From CAZTZL01 sp964537715 (GTDB taxonomy: Bacteria > Zhuqueibacterota > QNDG01 > DSAB01), in contig CAZIAH010000001.1 in the NCBI GenBank assembly GCA_964537715.1, forward strand, positions 62,001-126,000: 64,000 bases of DNA. The letters run 5' to 3'. Under the pieces are notes generated by a model. That model saw only the letters and a program-made list of their open reading frames with translations, made no database searches and had not been told where the DNA came from. A program made the translations under genes and the position numbers. The number at the start of each line of letters is the position of its first letter. Positions within the stretch are counted from its first letter, which is position 1. This document shows positions 16,560-26,192 of this stretch, one piece after another.

Positions 16560-19500
16560 TTAAAATTTGGCCAGATAGATCGAATCGGAATGAATGTACC
16601 CGCTTCCATTCACACTGGAAACAGCAATCATCACACGCATCCATCCCGGCCGGTCTTCGTCTTTGGTCACATCTATTATGTTATATACATAAAGATTGTA
16701 ATAACAGTGACCCGGATCCCCAGTAGTCTGGCTCGTCCATGAAAGCTGCGCCTTGGCATCGCTCGGCTCGATACTGGCAGTAAGCTCGGATCCGCTAACG
16801 ATAGGATTGCCGTTTGCATCCCACAATTCAAAAAGAATATGTGCATATTCCCCAGGCCAGATCGTATCACCGTACGTGGTTTGTTCAAAATGATGAATGG
16901 TTTTCGACATGATCACCTGACATTCAGCCCAGGGTTTCGCCGTTTGACCGTTTTCGTCCATACCCTGTGTCCAGGCCAGTACCCTTGTGATACCGTCATT
17001 TTCACCGTAATCTCCCTTGGTATTGATCACACGTCCCCGACCAATTCTCGAATCGTATTCCATATCCGGTATACGCGGGTCCGAATCATGATCACCGATT
17101 TGTGCACCTGTGTTCGGATCCTGCAGTCCGACGTAATTGTAAAACCGGTCGATGGTCGGAAGTGGATTGCCACTTTGCAATATCACACTTGCGACACCAT
17201 TGGTATCCGTATAGGCGGTCGTGGTCACGACACCACCGGAAGTGGTTAGATAAACCGCCGTTCCTTTCTGAACGGGATTGTTGTATTTGTCCCCCACCAG
17301 AATGGAAACCTGGGTCGTATCCAGCCAGGACCATATATTCAGACGCGAGACCGCTATGGTCAAATGGGTTGATTCCGGATCGTTAATGTCTTCGATATAC
17401 GGAGGTCCGGAATAGATGACGAATTCAGTCGATGTCCCGGCCACTTCGGGAATGAGCGGATTGCCATCTCCGTCTGTCACCTGAGCCTTGATCCGGGCCG
17501 TTCCGGACCGTGTTCCGCTGGTGTATGAAACTTGGGACACCCCGCCCACTGTTGGCACAGGTTCGACTGTGCTGAGAGAATCCCCGTATCCCGGCGACGC
17601 GATAATCGAAAACTTGACATAGGTTCCGTCCGCAACAGGATTGTTTTTCTCGTCCCGGACATCCGCATAAACCGACACGGTTTGATACTTGCCGCAATCC
17701 CTTACATAAACAAACAACGGTGAATAAGTAACTATTACATAATAGGGACTGCCTGGCAGTATTTGAATAATAGAAGTACCTGATATCGTCTCGCCATTCG
17801 ACAGCACCTGTGCTGTGATGGTCGATAAACCAATAACCGTACTTGAAAATTCTACTCTGGCAGTACCATTTTCATCGGTTCTGGCACTCATTTCTATCTT
17901 GCCAATTGTGGCAGTAAAATTCACCGAAACATTTTCGACGGGATTGCCCAAACCATCTGTCACGGATGCCTGAACGATACTTTTTGTTACACCATCGGCA
18001 GGAATTGTATTGGGATTGACAGTGACGGTTACATTTTCGACATTTCCGATCGTGTATACCACTTTGACGGTATCTGAGGTCAAACTTCCTACTCGGGCAA
18101 TGATTCTGGCGGTATCCGGAAAAGAACCGCTTGTCAAATAAGTCACCGCACTGCCGTTCTGTGTAATCTGTTGGGAACCTATTGATCCGGAACCTTCCAC
18201 AATAATAAATTGAACCATGGTACCATCTGCAACCGGATTCCAGCTGGCATCGGAAACCACGGCTTTGATGGTGGATTGGCTCTGATTGTCTGCCGGTATA
18301 AACGCAGGTGTCGCCGAGAGAGTGATATACGTGGGCTGGGATTCCTGAAAAATAACCTGGACACTGTCTTCAAGAACTTGGCCGTATCGGACTTTGACAT
18401 TGGCCGTCCCGGTTTGAGTACCGCTCGTCAAATCGACAATAGCAACCCCCTGCGTATTGGTTTGTGCTTCATATGCGATTGTTCCCAGATCCGTTCCGAA
18501 ATAAACGGTAGCCTCGGGAACAGCAATTTTTCTGGTGGTTTCTTTCAGAACGGCTTTGATACTTGAAGTGCTTTTCCCATCGGCCAGTATGCTTGTTGGT
18601 GTCGCCGACAGATTCACCTGCACTCCGATACATTGAATAGTTTTAGCAACCATCTGGGTGTCGAGAATGGCAGCAACGCTTGCGATGCTGTCGAATACGC
18701 TGGCATAGGGTGTAAATTTGACTGTAGCCATTCCATTTACATCCGTCAAAGCCTGACTTTCGATTTTCCCTCTATTGGTCTGAAATGAAACGATGACTTT
18801 CGAAACCGGATCGCCGTTTTCATCCTCCAAATATGCGGTCACGGAAGACTGATCCACACCGTTGGCCAACAGGGACGAAGGCGTCACCTGTATCTGGCTC
18901 AATTTGTGTGGTACCATCGATCCGAATTGTACAAATACAGAGTCCCTGAGAATGTTTCCATACTCTCCAAGTACCATGGACAGCCCCTGAGTCGTATTGC
19001 TGGTTAATTGAATCTGTGCATAACCTTGCTGGTCCGTCGTTACCGAAGCGGGAATAGATCCGAGATTGGTACCCAGACGAACCAAAGCTCCCGCGATTCC
19101 GATGCCCGTTGTCGCCTCTTTAAGAAATACTTTGATGTTGGATTGACTTTTCCCGTCCGCGATGATATAGGCGGGAACCGCCTGGAGATCGAAAAGAATC
19201 CCTTTCATCAATACCTGAGTCGTTTTGCTGACACTATCCACAATTGCAGTCACCACGGCCCATTGATCAACACGACTTGGTGCACTCAACAAAGTGGTTT
19301 CTGCTGTTCCCGTGTCATCGGTAAATTGAACGGAATCGACAATGCTTCCAACGGTGGTTCCAAACCGAACCAGAACATCACTGACCGGATAATTGTTTTG
19401 GTCTTTTACGGAGACGGAAACCGTGGCGCTCTCCTCTCCGTTGGCGCGTATCGCACTCGATTTACTTGTGATGTCAAAATAGTATTTCGATTTTGTAAAT

Positions 19501-20465
19501 TCCACCTGCACCGTATCCAAAAATGTGGCGCCGTACCGCGCAACAATATTTGCGATTCCTTCAATCGTACTGCTGGTTAACTCTGCACTCGCGATGCCTG
19601 TGTTTGCCGTCATTGCCGAAGAAGGAATGCTTCCGATCGAGGTTCCAAAACGTACTTCCTGATTTTCGACACCGATTTGAGTGGCCGTTTCTTTCACATA
19701 GGCCATAATAACGGTTTTGCTCTTCCCATCGGGAGGAAGCTCATTGTACTGTGATTCGATAAAAAATTGAATCCCCTTAAATTTGACAGTCACCACGGCC
19801 GAATAGGTACCCCATGTGGCTGTGACCACAGCCGTGGTATCTTTTGAACTGGCGATACTAACCAGTCTCGAAGAACTTTCTTCGCCGCTGACTTCAATAT
19901 AAGAATCGATCACACCTGCAGATGTCGAAAGCAATACCATCCCGCTGCTGTCCATCGCATCGGGTGACAGAGTCACATAAATTTCGGTTCCATCGATCCC
20001 ATTCGCATAAATCTCGTCAAATTGCGTACTGATCTGTATCCTTGCATCCAACTGTGAAATGACTTTCACGATAACGACAGAAGAGGTCTGATTAGAATAT
20101 TGTGCAGTAATCTTTGCGTTCCCTGTTTCCTGACTACTGATAAAAACCGACTGTGCCCAGCCGTCGGCACTGGTGGTGGCTTCAGCTGTAATCGTTCCTA
20201 TCGAAGTACTGAATGTAATGATTTCGTTGGCAAGCGGCTTGCCATCTTTGTCCAATAATCGAACACGTACGACAGATTGGGATTCCCCGACAGCAACTTG
20301 ACTTGGAGAAGCCTGGATATCGACCAAAACAGGGACATCTTTATGAAGAGAGCTGGTGGGATCCATTGGACTTTTTTGTGAGCACGTACACCAAAAAAGA
20401 CAGAAAACCGGGAGTATAATACAGAATGAGATCAGCAGTTTTTTCGCTGGACTCAGATTTCGCAT
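16560..20465 (-). CDS. Giant Big_1-type Ig-like repeat lipoprotein in pilus operon
   Basis: A 1301-residue exported protein with an N-terminal hydrophobic signal ending in FWCTC, probably a lipoprotein attachment site though not a perfect lipobox. About eleven tandem repeats of 90-100 residues follow, each with the invasin/intimin Big_1 pattern (for example ILADGKSTSSIKAVLKE, then FGTDLGTI and a DxNGxA turn). The last 200 residues differ and may form the tip or a binding domain. Such rods extend from the cell surface in adhesins. It sits between pilO and the barrel/pilP/pilQ genes, an unusual place. Confidence 0.85.
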   Translation of the reverse strand: MRNLSPAKKLLISFCIILPVFCLFWCTCSQKSPMDPTSSLHKDVPVLVDIQASPSQVAVGESQSVVRVRLLDKDGKPLANEIITFSTSIGTITAEATTSADGWAQSVFISSQETGNAKITAQYSNQTSSVVIVKVISQLDARIQISTQFDEIYANGIDGTEIYVTLSPDAMDSSGMVLLSTSAGVIDSYIEVSGEESSSRLVSIASSKDTTAVVTATWGTYSAVVTVKFKGIQFFIESQYNELPPDGKSKTVIMAYVKETATQIGVENQEVRFGTSIGSIPSSAMTANTGIASAELTSSTIEGIANIVARYGATFLDTVQVEFTKSKYYFDITSKSSAIRANGEESATVSVSVKDQNNYPVSDVLVRFGTTVGSIVDSVQFTDDTGTAETTLLSAPSRVDQWAVVTAIVDSVSKTTQVLMKGILFDLQAVPAYIIADGKSQSNIKVFLKEATTGIGIAGALVRLGTNLGSIPASVTTDQQGYAQIQLTSNTTQGLSMVLGEYGNILRDSVFVQFGSMVPHKLSQIQVTPSSLLANGVDQSSVTAYLEDENGDPVSKVIVSFQTNRGKIESQALTDVNGMATVKFTPYASVFDSIASVAAILDTQMVAKTIQCIGVQVNLSATPTSILADGKSTSSIKAVLKETTRKIAVPEATVYFGTDLGTIAYEAQTNTQGVAIVDLTSGTQTGTANVKVRYGQVLEDSVQVIFQESQPTYITLSATPAFIPADNQSQSTIKAVVSDASWNPVADGTMVQFIIVEGSGSIGSQQITQNGSAVTYLTSGSFPDTARIIARVGSLTSDTVKVVYTIGNVENVTVTVNPNTIPADGVTKSIVQASVTDGLGNPVENVSVNFTATIGKIEMSARTDENGTARVEFSSTVIGLSTITAQVLSNGETISGTSIIQILPGSPYYVIVTYSPLFVYVRDCGKYQTVSVYADVRDEKNNPVADGTYVKFSIIASPGYGDSLSTVEPVPTVGGVSQVSYTSGTRSGTARIKAQVTDGDGNPLIPEVAGTSTEFVIYSGPPYIEDINDPESTHLTIAVSRLNIWSWLDTTQVSILVGDKYNNPVQKGTAVYLTTSGGVVTTTAYTDTNGVASVILQSGNPLPTIDRFYNYVGLQDPNTGAQIGDHDSDPRIPDMEYDSRIGRGRVINTKGDYGENDGITRVLAWTQGMDENGQTAKPWAECQVIMSKTIHHFEQTTYGDTIWPGEYAHILFELWDANGNPIVSGSELTASIEPSDAKAQLSWTSQTTGDPGHCYYNLYVYNIIDVTKDEDRPGWMRVMIAVSSVNGSGYIHSDSIYLAKF

Positions 20466-20505
20466 AAAGTCCTCCGTAGACCGTGATCAATAATCTGGTT
20501 ATTGA

Positions 20506-21105
20506 TCAGGCTTTGTTATGAACCTCTTCTTTATTTTTTACGGCATCTTCATCAGCACTCTCCTTCCTCAAAACGATGACCCCTTTGATAATCACAGTAA
20601 GTACGAGCGAATCCTTAGATTCCCTATCCAAGAATACTTCGTTGACCCTGATGACATATGGAAAATCTGGAACAGATTCAACAAATTTTGCAAACTGATT
20701 AAAAGAACCGGTAAATTCCAAAGTGAGCGGCAATTCCGTGACACCCTCCTCTGCCTTCTGTATTAAAGAAAGACTTTCATAATCGGGTGAAACCGAAACA
20801 AGCGTGAGACCGTACTGTTTCCCGATTTGTTCGATAGAGCGTCCAAGATCCAATAATCTTTCTACGGGATAAAAGTGCTCCTCACGGACATCAATATAGG
20901 CAAACAAGCTGTCTACAAAAGTTTTCATCGATTCCAGCCGGGCTTCGGGAACTTCACTTCTGATTTGATTCTGGAGCAATTCCCATTTCTTCTCAAGTTC
21001 CTTCTTATTCCGGATGACAGGCAGATAAAGAACACTCAGCCACACAATGAGAAGAACGATCGTAGCAAATGGTAAGATAAATATTTTTAATTGAGATTTA
21101 TTCAT
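20506..21105 (-). CDS. pilO: PilO-like inner-membrane pilus assembly protein
   Basis: A 199-residue protein with one N-terminal membrane segment (about 8-30), a coiled coil (about 32-60), and a C-terminal ferredoxin-like fold with LPLTLEFTGSFNQFAKFVES, characteristic of PilO. It should pair with the PilN half of the preceding fusion in the alignment subcomplex. Four bases separate it from that gene. The C terminus ends in a charged tail. Confidence 0.88.
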   Translation of the reverse strand: MNKSQLKIFILPFATIVLLIVWLSVLYLPVIRNKKELEKKWELLQNQIRSEVPEARLESMKTFVDSLFAYIDVREEHFYPVERLLDLGRSIEQIGKQYGLTLVSVSPDYESLSLIQKAEEGVTELPLTLEFTGSFNQFAKFVESVPDFPYVIRVNEVFLDRESKDSLVLTVIIKGVIVLRKESADEDAVKNKEEVHNKA

Positions 21106-21109
21106 ATTT

Positions 21110-22849
21110 TTATCGATTTAAATAACCCATCAATTCGAATTCATATTGTGACTCTTCACCTGGGTCGATTTCATTAACCAGCTTGATCCTGTCAAAATAT
21201 GCAGATCTCTCAAGCTCGAGTATAAACTGGGCTAAATATATTTTCACGTCGGGCGTTTTCACATCACTCATCCCTCTCATCTGAACAACCCACTTGGGTT
21301 TCGGGGGCGGTTCGTCAACACCCTTTTGTCCTTTTTTTTTCGCATGGGGTTCATCGTTTTGATCCGGTTTTTCCTGGGTATACGAGAAAGAAATTAGAGC
21401 CAATTTTTCGGGAATCGAAAGCGAAATGAGTCGAAGAACCGGAATCAAATACTGATCCTGATGCACTTTCCCTTCCATATTAGTGATTTTACCCTCCAAT
21501 ATATTTTTCTGTGTTTCCAAAGTTGCATATAATTTGCCGCTGTTCTTCGATTTTAACGCCCTGCTCTCCATCATGCCGAGACGTTTTTTAAGAGATCCAA
21601 GCTCGTAACTTGCATTCAAATAAATAGCCAACATTATGATAAAAACAATGCCCGCAATATACTGGAAAGTTTTATTCAACGAATTAAATGTATGAATTCT
21701 TTGATAGGAAACCGGGAGCAGACTCCCTTCTGTATCGGTTTCCATGGCCAGTGCAAAACTGGCAGCCTGCTCAAGAAACTTTTTTTGAAAAGTAGCTTGC
21801 TGTTCCTTGCTCCCGACGACTCTGATATTCTTGAAATAAGGCAATGAAGCTACAGGAATTTCAATCTTTTCCATCAACACTTCCTGAAGATGCTTCATTC
21901 GAGAACCGCCGCCAATAAGATAGATATTCTGTACCTTGTCTCCTGATGTTTTATCTCCGTAAAATCCAATCGAACGGTGAATTTCGCCGGCCAAACGCTC
22001 GAGCACGGGCCGCATCATTGCACCCACTTCGGTCAATGGCGCGCCTCGATAGGTCATTCCTTCCGAGAAACCAAGCGGATAACCGTATTTCAATTTGAAT
22101 TCAAGGGCCTCTTCTTCCGTAAACTGAATCGCCCGTCCCTCATGAAAAATTGTTCCAGTAATGGCCTTTGTAAAATCCTCGCCGCCGACAACGATCTCCC
22201 GAAAGAAATCCAGTTGTCCATTACGAAAAATAACAAGCATGCTCCGCTGCGCACCAATGTCCAAAATACCGATCGTGCCGGCTTTTTCTTTCTTGGGAAT
22301 CAATTCCAGAAAATTTTTCATTCCCACGATATTGGGCAAAACTTTATGAGGCACAGCCCTCTCGTGGATAAAATATTGAATCCTGCCTTCGACTTCGTCA
22401 GCCGGCATCCCCATTGTCAGATATTCGGTATTCCCGGGAAGTTTGGGATCACTTCCTATGGTTTTGTAATTATATACGATCTCGCCTGTATCTTCATTCT
22501 CTTTTCCGATTTCTCTTTTCAATTCGAAAAGAATGGATTGAAGCAAATCCTTTTTTGCCAGTTGGGGAAAGCTGTCACGGCGAACCACAACCCTGGTACC
22601 CTCAATCCCGAGCACAATTTTGGTCTGTTTGAGTTTCGTTCCTTTTTGAAACAGATGCCGCAAAGCCTGATACACAGCGTCTTCCGAAAATTCAGACGTT
22701 TTCGTTGTAAAAGAAGCACGCCCAAATCCTTCGACAATTAGCTTGGACCCTCTGCGGTTTAGCAGGACATACTTCATGTTGTCCAGGCCCATATCGAGAC
22801 CCAGGACAGAGGACCACGGTTTTGATGTGTTTAATGTAAAACTTTTCAT
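21110..22849 (-). CDS. Fused PilM-PilN pilus assembly protein
   Basis: A 579-residue fusion. Residues 1-380 form a PilM actin-like ATPase (GLDMGLDNMKYVLL phosphate loop, LDIGAQRSMLVIF, IYLIGGGSRM). From about 395 the sequence becomes PilN: a short cytoplasmic start, one membrane helix (FQYIAGIVFIIMLAIYL), a coiled coil and a periplasmic domain to residue 579. Normally PilM is cytoplasmic and binds a PilN N-terminal peptide, so the fusion locks this interaction in place. The following gene is PilO, keeping the usual M-N-O order. Confidence 0.9.
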   Translation of the reverse strand: MKSFTLNTSKPWSSVLGLDMGLDNMKYVLLNRRGSKLIVEGFGRASFTTKTSEFSEDAVYQALRHLFQKGTKLKQTKIVLGIEGTRVVVRRDSFPQLAKKDLLQSILFELKREIGKENEDTGEIVYNYKTIGSDPKLPGNTEYLTMGMPADEVEGRIQYFIHERAVPHKVLPNIVGMKNFLELIPKKEKAGTIGILDIGAQRSMLVIFRNGQLDFFREIVVGGEDFTKAITGTIFHEGRAIQFTEEEALEFKLKYGYPLGFSEGMTYRGAPLTEVGAMMRPVLERLAGEIHRSIGFYGDKTSGDKVQNIYLIGGGSRMKHLQEVLMEKIEIPVASLPYFKNIRVVGSKEQQATFQKKFLEQAASFALAMETDTEGSLLPVSYQRIHTFNSLNKTFQYIAGIVFIIMLAIYLNASYELGSLKKRLGMMESRALKSKNSGKLYATLETQKNILEGKITNMEGKVHQDQYLIPVLRLISLSIPEKLALISFSYTQEKPDQNDEPHAKKKGQKGVDEPPPKPKWVVQMRGMSDVKTPDVKIYLAQFILELERSAYFDRIKLVNEIDPGEESQYEFELMGYLNR

Positions 22850-22877
22850 TTTTGAAATAGTTTTTACTTAAATTTCA

Positions 22878-23801
22878 CTAATATGACCAATCTGCAATTT
22901 TCATACCACCAGTATAATCGACAAACTGAGTAAAAACCCGCATCCAATCCGGCCTGTGTACTACACGTAAACTTCTACTACCACCTGCTGTCACAGACCC
23001 ATTTCCGAAAATAGCACCCTCGACATCATTTCGAGAAAAGTTTGTAGAGGCACCCGCAACACTTCTCCCTGGGTTAACGAGATAAATAATCGCATGAACA
23101 TTTGCTCTTCTATCCAGACTTACATTCCCCTCAACGAGGTATATACCATAAATATCAATATTGGCTGCCACATTCATATTTCCATAAACATGTATCACAT
23201 TGGGCGTAGCCCCAGTATAATAAAAACTGCCGTTTGGATAATCGTCTGTTGGCGAAAATGTCGCTTCGCTTCGGTCATGACCTTGAGTACTAGACATACT
23301 GTTCAGTGTCGAATTATCGACAGTAGGCAGAGGACTTTTATTTTCGACAATCAAATCAGGATCAGTGACACCATCGGAATCTCTAGCCGTGGTATTATTC
23401 ACACTTCCTGCGACATAAACTGCATATCTCCAGAGTGGATTGTCTTGCATTTCATATCTGATTGTTCTCTGTTGATCATCATTCAGAGTTACTGTCACTT
23501 CCATGATCAACGCGCCAGCATCATAAAGCGTGTCCACATCTACATCCATATTTTCGATTGTGAAAGTCGTGTCACTCGTCAGTCTACCTGCCGAAATAGC
23601 GCCTGCACAGTAAAATGCAGCACCTTCTATCAAATAATCGCTCTTTGCGCAATTTATCTGATTAATGATATTTTTACTTTCGCTCTGCACCAGCATCGAG
23701 GCGCCGACACCCATGATACCCAGCGTGACTAAAAAAACCAGAACAAAAGCGGAGAAAAAGCCCTCTTCTTTCCCCAATTTTTTGAATCTCTGCTTTTTCA
23801 T
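22878..23801 (-). CDS. PilX-like pilus-associated exported protein
   Basis: A 307-residue protein with a hydrophobic N-terminal helix (about 13-37; EEGFFSAFVLVFLVTLGIMG) like PilX/GspK-type minor pilins, followed by a soluble domain with two cysteines near residues 52 and 65 and a beta-helix-like C-terminal half rich in Asn and Gly (NVSLDRRANVHAIIYL). The canonical prepilin GF|xxxE cleavage motif is degenerate. It lies between the minor pilin genes and pilM-pilN. Specific function is not assignable beyond pilus assembly. Confidence 0.65.
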   Translation of the reverse strand: MKKQRFKKLGKEEGFFSAFVLVFLVTLGIMGVGASMLVQSESKNIINQINCAKSDYLIEGAAFYCAGAISAGRLTSDTTFTIENMDVDVDTLYDAGALIMEVTVTLNDDQQRTIRYEMQDNPLWRYAVYVAGSVNNTTARDSDGVTDPDLIVENKSPLPTVDNSTLNSMSSTQGHDRSEATFSPTDDYPNGSFYYTGATPNVIHVYGNMNVAANIDIYGIYLVEGNVSLDRRANVHAIIYLVNPGRSVAGASTNFSRNDVEGAIFGNGSVTAGGSRSLRVVHRPDWMRVFTQFVDYTGGMKIADWSY

Positions 23802-24213
23802 TGCCGCCTCCTCATGTTATTTATTTAAATATTTCGAAACCTCTAAAAATAATTAAACAGGATTGTCCTCCCGCTCAGAAGCCTCGTGATCAGCCTCTCA
23901 GAATATGAGATCCTGAAACAAACCTGTCCCTGAATCATGTTCAGGACAGACTCTAACGTAAAACCAGGGTTCAGACCGACGAGTCTTTTTATTATCAAAT
24001 TCATCTTTTAGACATCTCATATATGAAAGATCACCTACAGAAAATGACAGCCGATCTGAAACCATTCATGGTCGGACCACATTTACTATGAATTATTTCA
24101 CCTTTGTTACCATGAATGTTATCGAATTTTCGCCTGAATATAGTCGAAGGTGGAACCTTTTTTGCAAACTCAGGAAAGACCACTTTAAATCTCTCCTCCG
24201 GCAGCCTGCCAAT
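23802..24213. other. 412-base gap inside the pilus locus without a convincing gene
   Basis: Only short frames with atypical composition occur here. An imperfect inverted repeat (CTGTCC..TGAA around TCATG) lies at 23924-23949 without a following T-run. The gap separates the minor pilin genes from pilX/pilMN and might hold an internal promoter or RNA-processing site; nothing firmer is visible. Confidence 0.5.
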
Positions 24214-24711
24214 CTATATGTTTCTCGGCCTGACACAGGTACGGATTGTGCTCGCTTGCTCAGACGATGTGCCAATATCGATTTCAATTTGAATGAGCCG
24301 GATTGCTGAAGTCGTAGTGGTTACGCTACCACTCTCATCATAGTACGTGAGACGAAAGCCCTGCACCGCGGCAATAATTGCCTGATCATCCCCCCGTGTA
24401 AGGAATTCCCCTTGATACTCATAAATAATATTGCGTGTTGCTCCTCCATCCGGTTCTTGAAAATTGAATCGAATCATATCCGAACCGCTATTGGTAACAT
24501 TCGTCGCTCTTTTCAATTCTTCGGTCATACGAATCAAACCGACGCGCGCGCCCTGGGCAAGTTGTTTTGCACCCCGGATATTTATGAACGCACCCACGTT
24601 GGTAAAAACGAATGGAGTAACGGCCGCGACCAGAATGCCGGTCAGAAGAACAACGACAACCAATTCAATAAGTGTATAACCCGCCTGCCTGTTTTTTAAT
24701 TTGATTAGCAT
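24214..24711 (-). CDS. Minor pilin with type IV prepilin leader (PilW/GspJ-like)
   Basis: A 165-residue prepilin with leader QAGYTLIELVVVVLLTG, the class III motif cut by PilD before Tyr with the essential Glu at +5. The rest holds SFNY-type pseudopilin strands and ends in IRTCVRPRNI. ATG at 24711 has GGGAG six bases upstream and gives a short basic leader; an earlier codon at 24729 is less likely. It is one of three tandem minor pilins that probably form the priming complex at the pilus tip. Confidence 0.85.
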   Translation of the reverse strand: MLIKLKNRQAGYTLIELVVVVLLTGILVAAVTPFVFTNVGAFINIRGAKQLAQGARVGLIRMTEELKRATNVTNSGSDMIRFNFQEPDGGATRNIIYEYQGEFLTRGDDQAIIAAVQGFRLTYYDESGSVTTTTSAIRLIQIEIDIGTSSEQASTIRTCVRPRNI

Positions 24712-24729
24712 AATATTCTCCCTGTACAA

Positions 24730-25167
24730 TCAAAAACCAACACCATTCGCCAGTAAAGTGGAGAGCGTGATATTCGGCATACCGTTGGCACTCACTGTGA
24801 CTGTAACTGTGACATAAGTTACACCATTGACTGTACTCGGAGCCGAAATTGAGACTGTACCTGTGTACCCTTCAGGCGAACCGGACACAGTGCCGGGCCA
24901 GTTGGCTATCACCCAGTTGTATCCTCTACTGTTAGCCATATAATCGGCAATGAGCCTCTCCATGATTTCCTGGGCATAGAACGTGCCTTTCATAATCAGA
25001 TTATAGGTGCGACCAGAGTCCAGATTGCTGATCGCCAGACGGCTCAAGGGAAGAACCGAGATGCCGAGAAGCAGGACGATCACGATCACTTCGACCAGTG
25101 AAAATCCTTTCTCACTAACATATCGGCGGAAATGATTTTTTAATGGCCACAGATTGTAAATCCGCAT
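24730..25167 (-). CDS. Minor pilin with type IV prepilin leader (PilV/GspI-like)
   Basis: A 145-residue prepilin. The leader is unusually long (about 20 basic residues) before EKGFSLVEVIVIVLLLG, the PilD site with Glu+5. The mature domain is short and beta-rich (GYTGTVSISAPS, YVTVTVTVSANG). The start at 25167 overlaps the preceding minor pilin by 28 bases and has GGAGG six bases upstream. It belongs to the priming set with the two neighbours. Confidence 0.85.
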   Translation of the reverse strand: MRIYNLWPLKNHFRRYVSEKGFSLVEVIVIVLLLGISVLPLSRLAISNLDSGRTYNLIMKGTFYAQEIMERLIADYMANSRGYNWVIANWPGTVSGSPEGYTGTVSISAPSTVNGVTYVTVTVTVSANGMPNITLSTLLANGVGF

Positions 25168-25691
25168 CCTGTACCTCCAACTTCTTCACCCAGATAGGCA
25201 AATCCGGATTCCACAATGATGAGATGAATGACCGTATTGAAACGTGCCACAGACCGCTCATCTGAGAAAGTTGATCCATTTAAATTGGGTTCACCCCAGG
25301 CCGTAAACGACAATGCGTTGTTCGTCGATGATGAGGTAATCGTGACACCACTGTATTGTCCTGTCCCAAGTTGTACGATCAGGTCTTCACCTGAAAGCGA
25401 AGATTTGAGGCACTCACCCGTATCGTCATATCTTGCTTCGTATCGATTCGCACCCACATTTACGATGAAATTCACCCGGCGGTGTGTGGTCATGGCCATC
25501 TCTTCGGCATAGCGCAGATCGGCAAGTGCCTTGTTGGCCGCATTGAACAGAGTCGTCGTCTCGTTTGTGTGTTGCATATTCAGTCCGACAACACCGGTCA
25601 GCATAGCCACAGCCGTAATCACAACGATCAGTTCAATGAGCGTGAATCCTCTTTTAGAACGGAGAGAGTTCTTTTTTTTACTGTTTTTCAT
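25140..25691 (-). CDS. Minor pilin with type IV prepilin leader (FimT/GspH-like)
   Basis: A 183-residue prepilin with leader SKRGFTLIELIVVITAVAM and the FimT/GspH-type N-terminal ADLRYAEEMAMTTHRRV segment. ATG at 25691 has GAGGAG seven bases upstream; a start further up (25745) would give an overlong leader. The C terminus GCGFTICGH has two cysteines that could form a disulfide. First of three minor pilins after pilA; a hairpin lies between it and pilA. Confidence 0.87.
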   Translation of the reverse strand: MKNSKKKNSLRSKRGFTLIELIVVITAVAMLTGVVGLNMQHTNETTTLFNAANKALADLRYAEEMAMTTHRRVNFIVNVGANRYEARYDDTGECLKSSLSGEDLIVQLGTGQYSGVTITSSSTNNALSFTAWGEPNLNGSTFSDERSVARFNTVIHLIIVESGFAYLGEEVGGTGCGFTICGH

Positions 25692-25752
25692 CTTTACTCT
25701 CCTCGAAAAACTGATATCATTTTCTTCCTGTAGATTGGAAACCACTCAAATT

Positions 25753-25795
25753 TTTTACGGAGAGGGCGTATTAGTATCTCACCCTCTCCGTAAAA
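25753..25795 (-). other. Strong hairpin between pilA and the minor pilin genes
   Basis: A perfect 14-bp inverted repeat (TTTTACGGAGAGGG at 25753-25766 and its complement at 25782-25795) with a 15-base loop, about 60 bases past the pilA stop. No U-run follows on the minus strand, so it is not a standard terminator. It could protect the pilA mRNA 3' end or attenuate transcription, giving more PilA than minor pilins. Confidence 0.7.
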
Positions 25796-25856
25796 TGATT
25801 AAAACAGACCCGATAAAAATCAATTCGAGATCAATTTTCTAATTTTCAATCTACGC

Positions 25857-26192
25857 TCATGACCGAGTATCAGATGAACAAGAAACAGCCCCCTCAGCAC
25901 TGATGGTATATGATCCACCATTTGGACAGACCGGTGTCGAAGGCAAATAGGTCGGTACAAGATCAGAGAGAGTAGTGGTTGGTGTAGCTGCGGCATCTGT
26001 TGCTGTATCCACAGCCAATTTGAATTTCACTGCTGTTTCGATGTTCATCATATTGGACCGGCAGGCAGCGACTTTGGCTGCACCCGTCGCACTGATAAAC
26101 TTTGGAATGGCCACGGCTGCCAGAATACCGATGATGACGATCACGACGATCAGTTCAACCAGTGTAAAACCTTTTTGAAAACGCGTCTTCAT
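25857..26192 (-). CDS. pilA: Major type IV pilin
   Basis: A 111-residue prepilin with leader KTRFQKGFTLVELIVVIVII, Glu at +5, a classic alpha-1 helix, and a small mature domain of about 100 residues with two cysteines (PVCPNGG and SCSSDTRS) likely bridged as a D-loop. Small size and a strong AGGAG eight bases before ATG 26192 suggest the abundant structural subunit. It has its own upstream gap of about 165 bases and a 3' hairpin, consistent with separate high-level expression inside the locus. Confidence 0.9.
   Translation of the reverse strand: MKTRFQKGFTLVELIVVIVIIGILAAVAIPKFISATGAAKVAACRSNMMNIETAVKFKLAVDTATDAAATPTTTLSDLVPTYLPSTPVCPNGGSYTISAEGAVSCSSDTRS

Noticed and set aside
21977..22741. 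254-codon plus-strand frame opposite pilM
   Set aside because: Antisense shadow of a clearly coding PilM region; composition rich in Phe, His and Asn typical of such shadows.
23924..23949. Inverted repeat CTGTCC..GGACAG as a terminator
   Set aside because: The stem has a bulge and no U-run follows on either strand; kept only as a note in the gap entry.
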